A stretch of 50,094 nucleotides of DNA. Source: Flavobacteriaceae bacterium UBA1115 (GTDB lineage Bacteria > Bacteroidota > Bacteroidia > Flavobacteriales > Flavobacteriaceae). Shown one piece after another: positions 18,439 through 26,947 of the stretch. The DNA is taken from positions 1 to 50,094 of the forward strand of contig DCBE01000003.1 of NCBI GenBank assembly GCA_002313325.1, in the 5' to 3' direction. How positions within the stretch are numbered: position 1 is the stretch's first letter; the number at the start of each line of letters is the position of its first letter. Position numbers and translations under genes: made by a program. The notes below the pieces were generated by a model that saw only the letters and a program-made list of their open reading frames with translations, made no database searches and was not told the DNA's origin.

Positions 18439-19263
18439 ATGTCAGTCAGAAAACTAAAACCTATAACACCTGGACAGCGCGGTAGAGTGGTAAATGGAAA
18501 CGACACCATCACCACTGATAAGCCGGAGAAAAGCTTGCTTGCTCCGAAAAAACGTTCAGGCGGTCGAAACAACAGCGGACGCACGACGTCACGCTACATT
18601 GGAGGTGGACACAAAAAACGCTATCGTATAATGGATTTTAAACGCGATCGGTTTGATGCACCTGCAGCGGTAAAATCCATAGAATATGATCCAAACCGAT
18701 CTGCATTTATTGCCTTGATTCAGTTCGAGGACGGCGAGAAGCGATACATCATTGCGCAAAGCGGTCTCAAAGTTGGTCAACAGGTGGTTTCTGCTGAAAA
18801 GGCGCAACCCGAAATCGGAAATGCCATGCCTTTGAAAAGCATTCCTTTAGGTACCATCATTTCTTGTATCGAGCTTCGCCCCGGTCAAGGTGCAACCATT
18901 GCCCGTAGTGCTGGTGCTTTTGCACAATTAATGGCGCGTGAAGGTAGGTTTGCAACCATCAAATTACCATCTGGTGAAACACGTATGATACTAAGCACGT
19001 GTTTGGCTACTATCGGTACGGTTTCCAATTCAGATCACCAATTGGTTGTTTCTGGTAAGGCGGGTCGTAGCCGTTGGCTAGGACGTCGTCCAAGAACACG
19101 TCCAGTAGCGATGAACCCGGTCGACCACCCCATGGGTGGTGGTGAAGGGCGTGCCTCTGGAGGTCACCCACGCTCACGTAACGGCATCCCTGCAAAGGGA
19201 TACAGAACGCGCCAAAAGAACAAGGCGTCGAATAAGTATATAATTGAACGTAGAAAAAAATAA
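18439..19263 (+). CDS. rplB: 50S ribosomal protein L2
   Basis: uL2, one of the most conserved large-subunit proteins, needed for subunit joining and peptidyl transfer. It has 274 residues. The conserved glycine-rich C-terminal part with NPVDHPMGGGEGRASGG includes the functionally important His. The N-terminal SVRKLKPITPGQRG is typical for Bacteroidota. The gene is in the usual place between L23 and S19, with a three-base gap to rpsS. Confidence 0.99.
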   Translation: MSVRKLKPITPGQRGRVVNGNDTITTDKPEKSLLAPKKRSGGRNNSGRTTSRYIGGGHKKRYRIMDFKRDRFDAPAAVKSIEYDPNRSAFIALIQFEDGEKRYIIAQSGLKVGQQVVSAEKAQPEIGNAMPLKSIPLGTIISCIELRPGQGATIARSAGAFAQLMAREGRFATIKLPSGETRMILSTCLATIGTVSNSDHQLVVSGKAGRSRWLGRRPRTRPVAMNPVDHPMGGGEGRASGGHPRSRNGIPAKGYRTRQKNKASNKYIIERRKK

Positions 19264-19266
19264 ACG

Positions 19267-19545
19267 ATGGCTCGATCACTAAAAAAAGGACCTTACGTAC
19301 ATTACAGCTTGATGAAAAAAGTTCAAGTTAATGTAGATTCAGGAAAAAAATCGGTAATTAAAACGTGGTCTCGTGCCTCGATGATTGTTCCCGATTTTGT
19401 TGGACAAACCATTGCCGTACACAACGGTCGTCAATTTGTTCCTGTATATGTTACTGAAAACATGGTAGGGCATAAGCTTGGTGAATTTTCACCTACTCGT
19501 TCATTCCGAGGCCATGCAGGAGCTAAAAACAAAGGAAAAAAATAA
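19267..19545 (+). CDS. rpsS: 30S ribosomal protein S19
   Basis: uS19, which contacts the large subunit and A-site tRNA from the 30S head. It has 92 residues. It begins MARSLKKGPYVHYSLMKK and carries the family core VGHKLGEFSPTRSFRGHAG. It is flanked closely by rplB and rplV (three-base gaps on both sides). It has the AAACG-ATG start context. Confidence 0.99.
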   Translation: MARSLKKGPYVHYSLMKKVQVNVDSGKKSVIKTWSRASMIVPDFVGQTIAVHNGRQFVPVYVTENMVGHKLGEFSPTRSFRGHAGAKNKGKK

Positions 19546-19548
19546 GCT

Positions 19549-19956
19549 ATGGGAGTTCGTAAAAAGGAAATGGCAGCACAATTGAAAGAAAATCGAAGGC
19601 AACTTGCTTTTGCAAAACTCAACGACTGTCCTACATCACCAAGAAAAATGCGTCTTATGGCAGATTTAATCCGTGGTACCGAAGCAGAAAAAGCATTATC
19701 CTTGCTGCGTTTTAGTGCTAAGGAATCGGCCAAAAGACTCGAAAAACTCTTGTTGTCTGCGATTGCAAACTGGCAAGCAAAAAATGAAGACGCTGACATT
19801 GAAAAAGCAGGTCTTTACATTAAAGAAATCCGTGTGGATAGCGGAGCAATGCTAAAGCGTTTGCGTCCAGCTCCACAAGGAAGAGGTCACCGAATTAGAA
19901 AACGTTCCAACCATGTTACCATGGTGTTGGGAGCACAAGATAACGCACAAAGCTAA
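19549..19956 (+). CDS. rplV: 50S ribosomal protein L22
   Basis: uL22, whose beta-hairpin loop narrows the exit tunnel and is a target of macrolide-resistance changes. It has 135 residues. The core includes NDCPTSPRKMRLMADLIRG, and the C-terminal loop reads LKRLRPAPQGRGHRIRKRS. A short N-terminal extension of about 20 residues precedes the core, as usual in flavobacteria. Confidence 0.98.
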   Translation: MGVRKKEMAAQLKENRRQLAFAKLNDCPTSPRKMRLMADLIRGTEAEKALSLLRFSAKESAKRLEKLLLSAIANWQAKNEDADIEKAGLYIKEIRVDSGAMLKRLRPAPQGRGHRIRKRSNHVTMVLGAQDNAQS

Positions 19957-19964
19957 AACCGAAT

Positions 19965-20684
19965 ATGGGACAAAAGACAAATCCAATTGGCAATAGACTA
20001 GGCATCATACGTGGATGGGAATCTAACTGGTATGGTGGAAACGACTACGGAGATAAGCTAGCTGAGGATGATAAAATCCGACGCTATGTTCACGCCCGTC
20101 TTGCTAAAGCAAGCGTTTCTCGTGTAATTATTGAGCGTACGCTTAAACTGGTTACCATTACCATTACCACCGCCCGTCCGGGTATCATCATTGGTAAGGG
20201 TGGACAAGAAGTTGACAAGCTTAAAGAAGAGCTTAAAAAAATCACAAGCAAAGAAGTTCAATTGAACATTTTTGAAATCAAGCGTCCTGAGTTGGAAGCC
20301 CAACTGGTAGGCGCAAGTATTGCGCGTCAGATAGAGAGTCGTATCTCTTACCGTCGTGCCATCAAAATGGCAATTGCTGCGGCAATGCGTATGAATGCAG
20401 AAGGTATTAAAGTGCAAATTTCGGGTCGTTTGAACGGCGCTGAGATGGCACGTTCTGAAAGCTTCAAGGACGGTCGTATTCCTTTGTCTACGTTCCGTGC
20501 AGACATTGACTACGCTTTGGTTGAAGCGCATACAACTTACGGTAGATTGGGCATCAAAGTATGGATTATGAAAGGTGAAGTATACGGCAAGCGCGAGTTG
20601 TCTCCTCTAGTAGGAATGAGCTTGAATGCAGCCAAAGGTAAAAACGATAAGCGCGGTGGACGTGGTCCACGGCGTAGAAAATAA
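19965..20684 (+). CDS. rpsC: 30S ribosomal protein S3
   Basis: uS3, part of the mRNA entry channel and its helicase activity. It has 239 residues. The N-terminal region begins MGQKTNPIGNRLGIIRGW. A KH domain shows TITTARPGIIIGKGGQEVD, and the C-terminal domain has KVQISGRLNGAEMARSE. The complement of this gene is open for 157 codons, but that is a by-product of codon bias, not a gene. Confidence 0.99.
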   Translation: MGQKTNPIGNRLGIIRGWESNWYGGNDYGDKLAEDDKIRRYVHARLAKASVSRVIIERTLKLVTITITTARPGIIIGKGGQEVDKLKEELKKITSKEVQLNIFEIKRPELEAQLVGASIARQIESRISYRRAIKMAIAAAMRMNAEGIKVQISGRLNGAEMARSESFKDGRIPLSTFRADIDYALVEAHTTYGRLGIKVWIMKGEVYGKRELSPLVGMSLNAAKGKNDKRGGRGPRRRK

Positions 20685-20694
20685 ACTTTAGGTC

Positions 20695-21114
20695 ATGTTA
20701 CAACCAAAAAGAACAAAACACCGTAAAATGCAGAAAGGCCGTATGAAAGGCCTATCGCAACGCGGACACGTATTATCCAATGGCATGTATGGTATCAAGG
20801 CACTTGATTCAAAGTTTATCACGTCACGCCAAATTGAGGCTGCACGTATTGCTGCTACACGTTATATGAAGCGTGAAGGACAATTATGGATTAAGATTTT
20901 TCCAGATAAGCCCATCACTAAAAAACCTCTTGAAGTTCGTATGGGTAAAGGTAAAGGAGCATTAGATCACTATGTGGCTGTTGTCAAGCCTGGACGAATC
21001 ATGTTTGAGATTTCGGGTGTGCCTATTGAGGTTGCTAAAGAAGCATTGCGATTAGCAGCTCAAAAATTACCAGTTAAAACAAAATTTATTATCGCTCGCG
21101 ATTACGAAGCATAA
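20695..21114 (+). CDS. rplP: 50S ribosomal protein L16
   Basis: uL16, a late-assembling protein near the A- and P-site tRNAs. It has 139 residues. Diagnostic stretches are LQPKRTKHRKMQKGRM, PDKPITKKPLEVRMGKGKG and MFEISGVPIEVAKEALRLAA. The gene order S3-L16-L29-S17 is standard. The start is preceded by TTTAGGTC, one of the few weakly purine-rich contexts in the operon. Confidence 0.99.
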   Translation: MLQPKRTKHRKMQKGRMKGLSQRGHVLSNGMYGIKALDSKFITSRQIEAARIAATRYMKREGQLWIKIFPDKPITKKPLEVRMGKGKGALDHYVAVVKPGRIMFEISGVPIEVAKEALRLAAQKLPVKTKFIIARDYEA

Positions 21115-21123
21115 ATAGTAGTT

Positions 21124-21333
21124 ATGAAACAAACAGAAATTAATGAGTCATCGGTTGAGGAGCTAAACGAAAAGCTAGCTGCTTTTCAAAAAATCTATGA
21201 AAGTGCACGTGCTACACATGTATTATCGCCGCTAGAGAATCCACTTTCTTTGCGTAAGCAGCGTAGAACCATTGCACGAATCAAAACAGAACTCACAAAA
21301 AGAACTCTAGAGCAAGCACAGTATGGAAACTAG
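21124..21333 (+). CDS. rpmC: 50S ribosomal protein L29
   Basis: uL29, a small helical protein at the tunnel exit next to L23. It has 69 residues. The pattern EINESSVEELNEKLAAFQK at the N-terminus and NPLSLRKQRRTIARIKTEL near the C-terminus identifies it. Its 3' end overlaps the start of rpsQ by 11 bases, one of the longer overlaps in this operon. Confidence 0.98.
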   Translation: MKQTEINESSVEELNEKLAAFQKIYESARATHVLSPLENPLSLRKQRRTIARIKTELTKRTLEQAQYGN

Positions 21334-21580
21334 AAATTTACGTAAAGAACGTATTGGCGTTGTAACTAGCAACAAAATGCAGAAGTCTATTGTTGTTTCT
21401 GAAGTAAAACGGGTGAAGCACCCGATGTATGGGAAATTTGTTTTAAAGACAAAGAAATACGTTGCTCACGATGAAACCAATGATTGCAACATCGGAGATA
21501 CGGTTAAAATTATGGAAACACGCCCCATGAGTGCATCAAAGTGCTGGCGTTTGGTTGAAATTATTGAAAGAGCTAAATAA
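21323..21580 (+). CDS. rpsQ: 30S ribosomal protein S17
   Basis: uS17, a primary 16S rRNA 5'-domain binder with an OB-like fold. It has 85 residues. The core is RIGVVTSNKMQKSIVV, KRVKHPMYGKF and the C-terminal GDTVKIMETRPMSASKCWR. Its start lies inside the end of rpmC and its stop overlaps the rplN start as TAATG, so translation of L29, S17 and L14 is likely coupled. Confidence 0.99.
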   Translation: METRNLRKERIGVVTSNKMQKSIVVSEVKRVKHPMYGKFVLKTKKYVAHDETNDCNIGDTVKIMETRPMSASKCWRLVEIIERAK

Positions 21581-21948
21581 TGTTACAACAAGAATCAAGA
21601 CTTAAAGTAGCCGACAACACTGGCGCCAAAGAAGTACTTACCATCCGTGTGTTGGGAGGTACAAAGCGTCGTTACGCTTTTATTGGCGATAAAATAGTCG
21701 TTACGGTCAAGGAAGCAACACCCAATGGATCTGTTAAAAAAGGACAGGTATCTACTGCGGTTGTTGTGCGTACAAAAAAAGAAATTCGTCGTCCAGATGG
21801 TTCATATATCCGATTTGACGAAAACGCATGTGTCTTACTAGATGCACAAGGCGAAATGCGCGGTACGCGTGTTTTTGGCCCTGTCGCTCGTGAGCTACGT
21901 GATCGACAGTTTATGAAAATAATCTCATTAGCTCCTGAAGTATTATAA
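21580..21948 (+). CDS. rplN: 50S ribosomal protein L14
   Basis: uL14, which forms an intersubunit bridge and binds the silencing factor RsfS. It has 122 residues. The N-terminal MLQQESRLKVADNTGAKEV and the core RRPDGSYIRFDENACVLLD, GTRVFGPVARELR are diagnostic. It opens the spc part of the fused operon and is followed after two bases by rplX. Confidence 0.99.
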   Translation: MLQQESRLKVADNTGAKEVLTIRVLGGTKRRYAFIGDKIVVTVKEATPNGSVKKGQVSTAVVVRTKKEIRRPDGSYIRFDENACVLLDAQGEMRGTRVFGPVARELRDRQFMKIISLAPEVL

Positions 21949-21950
21949 TT

Positions 21951-22262
21951 ATGATTAAGATTAAATTTAAAAACGGAGATAAAGTTCGTGTCATTGCGGG
22001 AGACCACAAGGGTACGGAAGGCGAAATAGTTGAGCTAATCCGCGAAAAAAACAAAGCGATTGTTTTGGGCGTGAATGTTGTAAAACGTCACACCAAACCC
22101 AATGCACAAAACCCACAAGGGGGAATCATAGAAAAGGAAGCACCGATTGCTATTTCCAACCTCTCTTTATTAACGGCAGAAGGGGAAACCACTCGAATCG
22201 GGTATCGCATGGAAGACGGAAAGAAAGTACGTGTATCTCGTAAAACCAATGAAGCTATTTAA
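21951..22262 (+). CDS. rplX: 50S ribosomal protein L24
   Basis: uL24, an assembly initiator protein of the large subunit. It has 103 residues. The KOW motif lies near the N-terminus (KFKNGDKVRVIAGDHKGTEG), followed by NVVKRHTKPNAQNPQGGIIEKEAPI. The frame of the next gene (rplE) is open inside its 3' end, but the real rplE start lies one base after the stop. Confidence 0.99.
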   Translation: MIKIKFKNGDKVRVIAGDHKGTEGEIVELIREKNKAIVLGVNVVKRHTKPNAQNPQGGIIEKEAPIAISNLSLLTAEGETTRIGYRMEDGKKVRVSRKTNEAI

Positions 22263-22263
22263 C

Positions 22264-22815
22264 ATGAGTTATATACCTAGACTTAAATCGGAATATAAAG
22301 ACCGTATTACGAAACGTCTAACCGAAGAGTTCGGTTACAGCAACATCATGCAAGTTCCTAAACTTGAAAAGATCGTATTGAGCCGTGGTGTTGGGGCAGC
22401 CGTTGCTGACAAAAAACTCGTAGATCATGCAGTGGATGAACTCACCATGATTTCAGGTCAAAAAGCATTATCAACCCTTTCTAAGAAAGATGTTGCCACA
22501 TTCAAACTTCGTAAGGGAATGCCCATTGGTGCAAAAGTTACCCTACGCGGAGACAAAATGTACGAATTTTTTGATCGCTTGGTTACGGCAGCACTTCCAC
22601 GTGTACGTGACTTTCAAGGCGTGAAAGCTGATGGTTTTGATGGCCGTGGCAACTATAACTTGGGTATCCAAGAACAAATTATCTTTCCTGAAATCGACAT
22701 CGATAAGGTGCACAAGATTGCAGGTATGGATATTAACTTTGTAACATCGGCTAATACCGATAAAGAAGCTAAATCATTGTTAAACGAATTGGGCATGCCC
22801 TTTAAAAAAAATTAG
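22264..22815 (+). CDS. rplE: 50S ribosomal protein L5
   Basis: uL5, the 5S rRNA-binding protein of the central protuberance. It has 183 residues from MSYIPRLKSEYKD, the conserved flavobacterial start. An in-frame ATG at 22231 would add 11 residues that overlap L24 and have no family counterpart, so I reject it. The core shows TRKGMPIG-like LRKGMPIGAKVTLRG and the C-terminal GMDINFVTSANTDKEAKSL. Confidence 0.98.
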   Translation: MSYIPRLKSEYKDRITKRLTEEFGYSNIMQVPKLEKIVLSRGVGAAVADKKLVDHAVDELTMISGQKALSTLSKKDVATFKLRKGMPIGAKVTLRGDKMYEFFDRLVTAALPRVRDFQGVKADGFDGRGNYNLGIQEQIIFPEIDIDKVHKIAGMDINFVTSANTDKEAKSLLNELGMPFKKN

Positions 22816-22816
22816 T

Positions 22817-23086
22817 ATGGCAAAAGAATCAATGAAGGCCCGTGAGGTCAAAAGAGAAAAACTAGCCGCTAAATATGCTGATAAGCGTGCTGCCTTTAAA
22901 GCAGCTGGCGATTATGAAGCGCTGCAAAAATTACCTAAAAATGCATCTCCTGTACGCGTCCACAACCGTTGTAAGCTTACGGGACGTCCGAAAGGATATA
23001 TGCGTCAATTTGGTCTTTCTCGTGTTATGTTTAGAGAAATGGCGAATAAAGGTTTAATCCCGGGAGTTAAAAAAGCGAGCTGGTAA
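22817..23086 (+). CDS. rpsN: 30S ribosomal protein S14 (zinc-free type)
   Basis: uS14, a late-assembling head protein. It has 89 residues. The C-terminal half RCKLTGRPKGYMRQFGLSR and GLIPGVKKASW is diagnostic. It is the long form without the paired CxxC zinc ligands; only the single Cys in RCKLTG remains. Such forms do not need zinc. It is cotranscribed with rplE (one-base gap) and rpsH (12-base gap). Confidence 0.98.
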   Translation: MAKESMKAREVKREKLAAKYADKRAAFKAAGDYEALQKLPKNASPVRVHNRCKLTGRPKGYMRQFGLSRVMFREMANKGLIPGVKKASW

Positions 23087-23098
23087 ACAAAAACAATT

Positions 23099-23497
23099 AT
23101 GAATACAGATCCAATTGCAGATTATTTGACGCGCGTCCGTAACGCAAACAGCGCCGGTCACCGCGTGGTTTCTATTCCTGCTTCAAAACTGAAGCTAGAA
23201 ATCACAAAGATTTTATTTGACCAAGGCTATATCCTTAGTTATAAGGTGGAAGACGATACCGTCCAAAAAAGCATCAAAATTGCTTTAAAATACGACCGTC
23301 TTACTAAAGAACCTGTAATCAAAAAATTACAGCGAATCAGTACACCTGGTTTGCGTCAATATGCTTCTTCTGTTGATATTCCCAGAGTACTAAATGGTTT
23401 GGGTACTGCAATAGTATCTACGTCTCATGGAGTAATGACAGGAAAGCAAGCAAAAAAAGAAAACGTGGGTGGTGAGGTAATTTGTTACGTTCACTGA
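23099..23497 (+). CDS. rpsH: 30S ribosomal protein S8
   Basis: uS8, a central-domain 16S rRNA binder and, in E. coli, the repressor of the spc operon. It has 132 residues. It begins MNTDPIADYLTRVRNA and ends with VLNGLGTAIVSTSHGVMTGKQA-type sequence, then GGEVICYVH. An S8-like mRNA target near rplE is known from enterics; I could not recognise one here by eye. Confidence 0.99.
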   Translation: MNTDPIADYLTRVRNANSAGHRVVSIPASKLKLEITKILFDQGYILSYKVEDDTVQKSIKIALKYDRLTKEPVIKKLQRISTPGLRQYASSVDIPRVLNGLGTAIVSTSHGVMTGKQAKKENVGGEVICYVH

Positions 23498-23511
23498 TAA
23501 AAATTTGAATT

Positions 23512-24054
23512 ATGTCAAGAATTGGTAATAATCCCATAACAGTTCCGGAAGGCGTCACAGTTGACATCCAACCTGGTGTGATTAACATTAAAGGTAAACT
23601 TGGTGAATTGACACAAAATTACAGCGATGTTACCATTGCGCATGAAGATGGTCAATTGTTGGTTTCACGCCCTTCGGATAGTAAGCCTCACAAAGCCAAG
23701 CACGGTTTGTATCGTGCGCTTGTTGCCAATATGGTTACCGGTGTTTCTGTTGGATTTACTAAAGAATTAGAATTGGTCGGTGTAGGGTATCGTGCCAGCA
23801 ACCAAGGTCAAAAACTTGATCTCGCACTTGGTTTTTCCCACAATATTGTGTTCGAAATTCCAAGCGAAGTTAAGGTTGAGACGATATCGGAAAAAGGTAA
23901 AAACCCCGTCATCAAACTCAGTTCATACGACAACCAATTGGTCGGATCAATTGCAGCGAAAATTCGCGGTTTCCGTAAGCCAGAACCTTACAAAGGAAAA
24001 GGTGTGAAGTTTGTTGGAGAAGAAATTAGAAGAAAAGCAGGTAAATCTGCATAA
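23512..24054 (+). CDS. rplF: 50S ribosomal protein L6
   Basis: uL6, built from two related domains, near the factor-binding site. It has 180 residues. It begins MSRIGNNPITVPEGV, and the second domain has ELVGVGYRASNQGQKL and the C-terminal IRGFRKPEPYKGKGVKF signature. It lies in standard spc order, followed by rplR after 11 bases. Confidence 0.99.
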   Translation: MSRIGNNPITVPEGVTVDIQPGVINIKGKLGELTQNYSDVTIAHEDGQLLVSRPSDSKPHKAKHGLYRALVANMVTGVSVGFTKELELVGVGYRASNQGQKLDLALGFSHNIVFEIPSEVKVETISEKGKNPVIKLSSYDNQLVGSIAAKIRGFRKPEPYKGKGVKFVGEEIRRKAGKSA

Positions 24055-24065
24055 GCATTAGGGAT

Positions 24066-24422
24066 ATGAAAATGACAAAAACCCAACGCAGACAACGCAT
24101 TCAGAAGCGCTTCCGAGACACTGTTCTTGGTACAGCTGTCATGCCGCGTATGTCTGTGTTTAGAAGTAATAAAGAAATTTATGCGCAAATCGTTAACGAT
24201 GAAACTGGAGTAACCCTAGCGGCTGCTTCATCTCGCGATAAGGAACTTGAAAAGCATAGTGGAACAAAAATTGAACTCGCGCAAGAAGTTGGAAAGCTGA
24301 TTGGCCAAAAAGCATTAGCTGTTGGTATCTCTTCCATTCGTTTTGACCGTGGAGGATATTTATATCATGGACGTGTAAAGTCACTAGCTGACGGTGCAAG
24401 AGAAGCAGGACTAAAATTTTAA
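24066..24422 (+). CDS. rplR: 50S ribosomal protein L18
   Basis: uL18, which binds 5S rRNA together with L5. It has 118 residues. The family pattern is RRQRIQKRFRDTVLGTAVMPRMSVFRSNKEIYAQIV, given here in parts, and FDRGGYLYHGRVKSLADGAREAG at the C-terminus. An ATG four codons in is an alternative start (MTKTQ). The stop and the rpsE start are separated by two bases. Confidence 0.98.
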   Translation: MKMTKTQRRQRIQKRFRDTVLGTAVMPRMSVFRSNKEIYAQIVNDETGVTLAAASSRDKELEKHSGTKIELAQEVGKLIGQKALAVGISSIRFDRGGYLYHGRVKSLADGAREAGLKF

Positions 24423-24424
24423 GT

Positions 24425-24949
24425 ATGTATCAAGATTATAAAAACGTAGAATTTGTGAAACCAGGTGGACTAGATCTCAAGGATCGTTTGGTTGGTGTAC
24501 AACGAGTTACCAAAGTAACAAAAGGAGGACGAGCCTTTGGCTTTTCTGCAATTGTTGTTGTAGGTGACGAAAACGGAGTTGTTGGACAAGGTTTAGGAAA
24601 ATCGAAAGAAGTTGCTGAAGCCATTTCCAAAGCTGTTGAAGACGCCAAAAAGAATTTGGTACGTATACCTATTAATAAGGGAACACTTCCGCACCAGCAA
24701 AAAGGAAAATACGGAGGAGCCCGTGTGTATCTTCAACCAGCATCTGATGGTACTGGAGTTATTGCAGGGGGTGCAGTTCGTGCCGTGCTAGAGGCCGTAG
24801 GTGTTCACAATGTATTGTCAAAATCTCAAGGCTCTTCAAACCCTCACAACGTGGTGAAGGCTACTTTTGACGCATTGTTACAATTACGCGATGCCAACAC
24901 TGTTGCCAAGCAACGTGGTATTTCACTTGATAAAGTTTTTAACGGATAA
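24425..24949 (+). CDS. rpsE: 30S ribosomal protein S5
   Basis: uS5, located at the mRNA entry and important for decoding fidelity. It has 174 residues. It contains the double-stranded RNA-binding-like N-domain (LVGVQRVTKVTKGGRAFGF, VGDENGVVGQGLGKSKEV) and the C-terminal GGAVRAVLEAVGVHNVL stretch. It is followed two bases later by rpmD. Confidence 0.99.
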   Translation: MYQDYKNVEFVKPGGLDLKDRLVGVQRVTKVTKGGRAFGFSAIVVVGDENGVVGQGLGKSKEVAEAISKAVEDAKKNLVRIPINKGTLPHQQKGKYGGARVYLQPASDGTGVIAGGAVRAVLEAVGVHNVLSKSQGSSNPHNVVKATFDALLQLRDANTVAKQRGISLDKVFNG

Positions 24950-24951
24950 GC

Positions 24952-25131
24952 ATGGCAAAGATTAAAGTTACACAAGTAAAGAGCAACATCAAGCGTCCCG
25001 AGGATCAGAAACGCACACTTGCTGCCCTTGGTTTACACAGGATTGGTCAGGTTGTTGAACACGAAGATACAGCCACCATCATGGGTATGGTTAATAAAAT
25101 AAAACATTTGGTAACTGTTCAAAACGTTTAA
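24952..25131 (+). CDS. rpmD: 50S ribosomal protein L30
   Basis: uL30, a small peripheral large-subunit protein. It is a 59-residue frame reading MAKIKVTQVKSNIKRP at the start, then TLAALGLHRIGQVVEHEDT, the family core, and ending VTVQNV. It lies exactly between rpsE and rplO in the standard order, with one- or two-base gaps. It is easily missed by length cut-offs. It uses the same codon style as its neighbours. Confidence 0.97.
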   Translation: MAKIKVTQVKSNIKRPEDQKRTLAALGLHRIGQVVEHEDTATIMGMVNKIKHLVTVQNV

Positions 25132-25132
25132 T

Positions 25133-25588
25133 ATGGAATTAGGAAATTTAAAGCCTGCTAAAGGCTCGGTTAAAGGGTCGAGTAAACGTCTTGGTAGAGG
25201 TCAAGGTTCTGGGACTGGTGGTACTGCCACACGTGGTCACAAAGGAGCCAAATCTCGTTCTGGTTATTCCAAGAAAATTGGTTTTGAAGGAGGACAAATG
25301 CCCCTACAGCGCCGTGTGCCAAAGTTTGGTTTTACCAACATCAACAGAAAAGAATATGCAGCTATCAATTTGGACAAACTTCAAGAACTAGCCGATGCTA
25401 AAAAAATCAAAACGAAAGTTGACCAAGAAGCAATGATCCAATTGCGTTTGGTCGGTAAAAACGATTTGATTAAAATTTTAGGTCGTGGTAAACTATCTGC
25501 CAAGCTCAAAGTGAGCGCCCATAAATTTACTGCAATTGCAAAGGCAGCTATTGAAGTAGCTGGAGGAGAAGCCATTACGATTGAATAA
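25133..25588 (+). CDS. rplO: 50S ribosomal protein L15
   Basis: uL15, a late assembly protein with an extended glycine-rich N-terminus. It has 151 residues. Key stretches are KRLGRGQGSGTGGTATRGHKG, given here as RLGRGQGSGTGGT, and GFEGGQMPLQRRVPKFGF. The start codon is one base after the rpmD stop and its stop abuts the secY start directly. Confidence 0.99.
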   Translation: MELGNLKPAKGSVKGSSKRLGRGQGSGTGGTATRGHKGAKSRSGYSKKIGFEGGQMPLQRRVPKFGFTNINRKEYAAINLDKLQELADAKKIKTKVDQEAMIQLRLVGKNDLIKILGRGKLSAKLKVSAHKFTAIAKAAIEVAGGEAITIE

Positions 25589-26947
25589 ATGAAAAGATTA
25601 ATAGAGGTCTTAGCGAATATTTGGAAAATAGAGGAACTCAAAAACCGTATTTTTATTACACTTGGGTTCCTTGTAGTTTACCGTATTGGTGCTCAGGTAG
25701 TATTGCCTGGAATTGATCCTGTTCAACTTTCTCAATTAACAAGCAAAACCAGTGGAGGTGGACTGCTTGGCGTGTTAAACATGTTTACAGGTGGTGCCTT
25801 TGCCAATGCATCTGTTTTTGCGTTGGGTATCATGCCTTACATTTCTGCTTCTATTGTTGTGCAGCTCATGGGAATCGCTGTTCCTTATCTGCAAAAACTT
25901 CAAAAAGAAGGCGAAAGCGGTCGTCGTAGAATCAATCAAATCACACGATGGTTAACCATTGGCATTTGTGTATTCCAAGCGCCTGCTTATTTATACTCAC
26001 TGGGCGCACTAGGTGTTCCTGAGTCTGCTTTTGTACTTGGAAAAGGCCCTGGTTTTATGTTACCCTCTGTTATCATACTTGTTACCGGAACCATCTTTGC
26101 GATGTGGCTGGGTGAGAAGATAACGGACAAAGGTATCGGAAACGGTATTTCACTATTGATTACTGTAGGTATTGTAGCTACATTACCTATGTCTTTTGCA
26201 CAAGAATTTATTTCAAGAGTTACCGAAAACAACGGAGGTCCCATTGTTATCTTAATTGAAACCATGGTATGGATTGGAATAAACACCATTTGTATCCTAT
26301 TGGTAATGGCGGTACGTCAGATACCTGTGCAGTATGCACGTAGAACTGCTTCTGGCGGCATTGACAAAAACCAAATTGGCGCACGTCAATACATACCACT
26401 TAAGCTAAATGCTTCTGGTGTAATGCCCATCATATTTGCACAAGCATTGATGTTTGTTCCTTCATCTATGGGAAGCCTTTTGGGTTCTGATAGTGGTGTG
26501 GGACAATGGTTACAAGCTTCTTTTTCAGACATATTCGGGCTTTGGTACAACATATTGTTTGCCGTTCTGATTATTGTCTTTACCTATTTCTACACAGCTA
26601 TTACGGTTCCAACCAATAAGATGGCTGATGATTTAAAGCGGAGTGGTGGTTTTGTTCCTGGTGTTCGTCCAGGTACAGAAACGGCAAACTTCCTAGATCG
26701 CATTATGTCGCAAATTACCTTCCCAGGCTCGCTGTTTTTGGCAGCTGTGGCCGTGTTACCAGCAGTGGTGTACCATTTGTTTGGGATGCAACAAGGATGG
26801 GCGTTATTCTATGGAGGAACTTCTCTCCTTATTATGGTAGGTGTGGCGATTGATACCATTCAGCAAATCAATGCGTATTTGTTGAACCGTCATTATGATG
26901 GCTTAATGAAAACAGGTAGTAAACGAAATAAAACAGCAGGAAACTAA
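25589..26947 (+). CDS. secY: preprotein translocase channel SecY
   Basis: Main channel subunit of the Sec translocase in the inner membrane, carrying signal-peptide proteins such as the receptors and lipoproteins in this window. It has 452 residues and about ten hydrophobic helices. Recognisable parts are the N-terminal LKNRIFITLGFLVVYRIGA, the plug and TM2 region with NMFTGGAFANASVFALGIMPYISASI, and the cytoplasmic loop FKRSGGF-like LKRSGGFVPGVRPGTET. The stop overlaps the infA start by one base. Its position in the spc group is standard. Confidence 0.99.
   Translation: MKRLIEVLANIWKIEELKNRIFITLGFLVVYRIGAQVVLPGIDPVQLSQLTSKTSGGGLLGVLNMFTGGAFANASVFALGIMPYISASIVVQLMGIAVPYLQKLQKEGESGRRRINQITRWLTIGICVFQAPAYLYSLGALGVPESAFVLGKGPGFMLPSVIILVTGTIFAMWLGEKITDKGIGNGISLLITVGIVATLPMSFAQEFISRVTENNGGPIVILIETMVWIGINTICILLVMAVRQIPVQYARRTASGGIDKNQIGARQYIPLKLNASGVMPIIFAQALMFVPSSMGSLLGSDSGVGQWLQASFSDIFGLWYNILFAVLIIVFTYFYTAITVPTNKMADDLKRSGGFVPGVRPGTETANFLDRIMSQITFPGSLFLAAVAVLPAVVYHLFGMQQGWALFYGGTSLLIMVGVAIDTIQQINAYLLNRHYDGLMKTGSKRNKTAGN

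Noticed and set aside
20058..20531. 157-codon open frame on the complement of rpsC
   Set aside because: Exactly opposite a conserved ribosomal gene; the protein is Cys/His/Arg/Thr-rich without any domain, as expected from codon bias of the sense strand.
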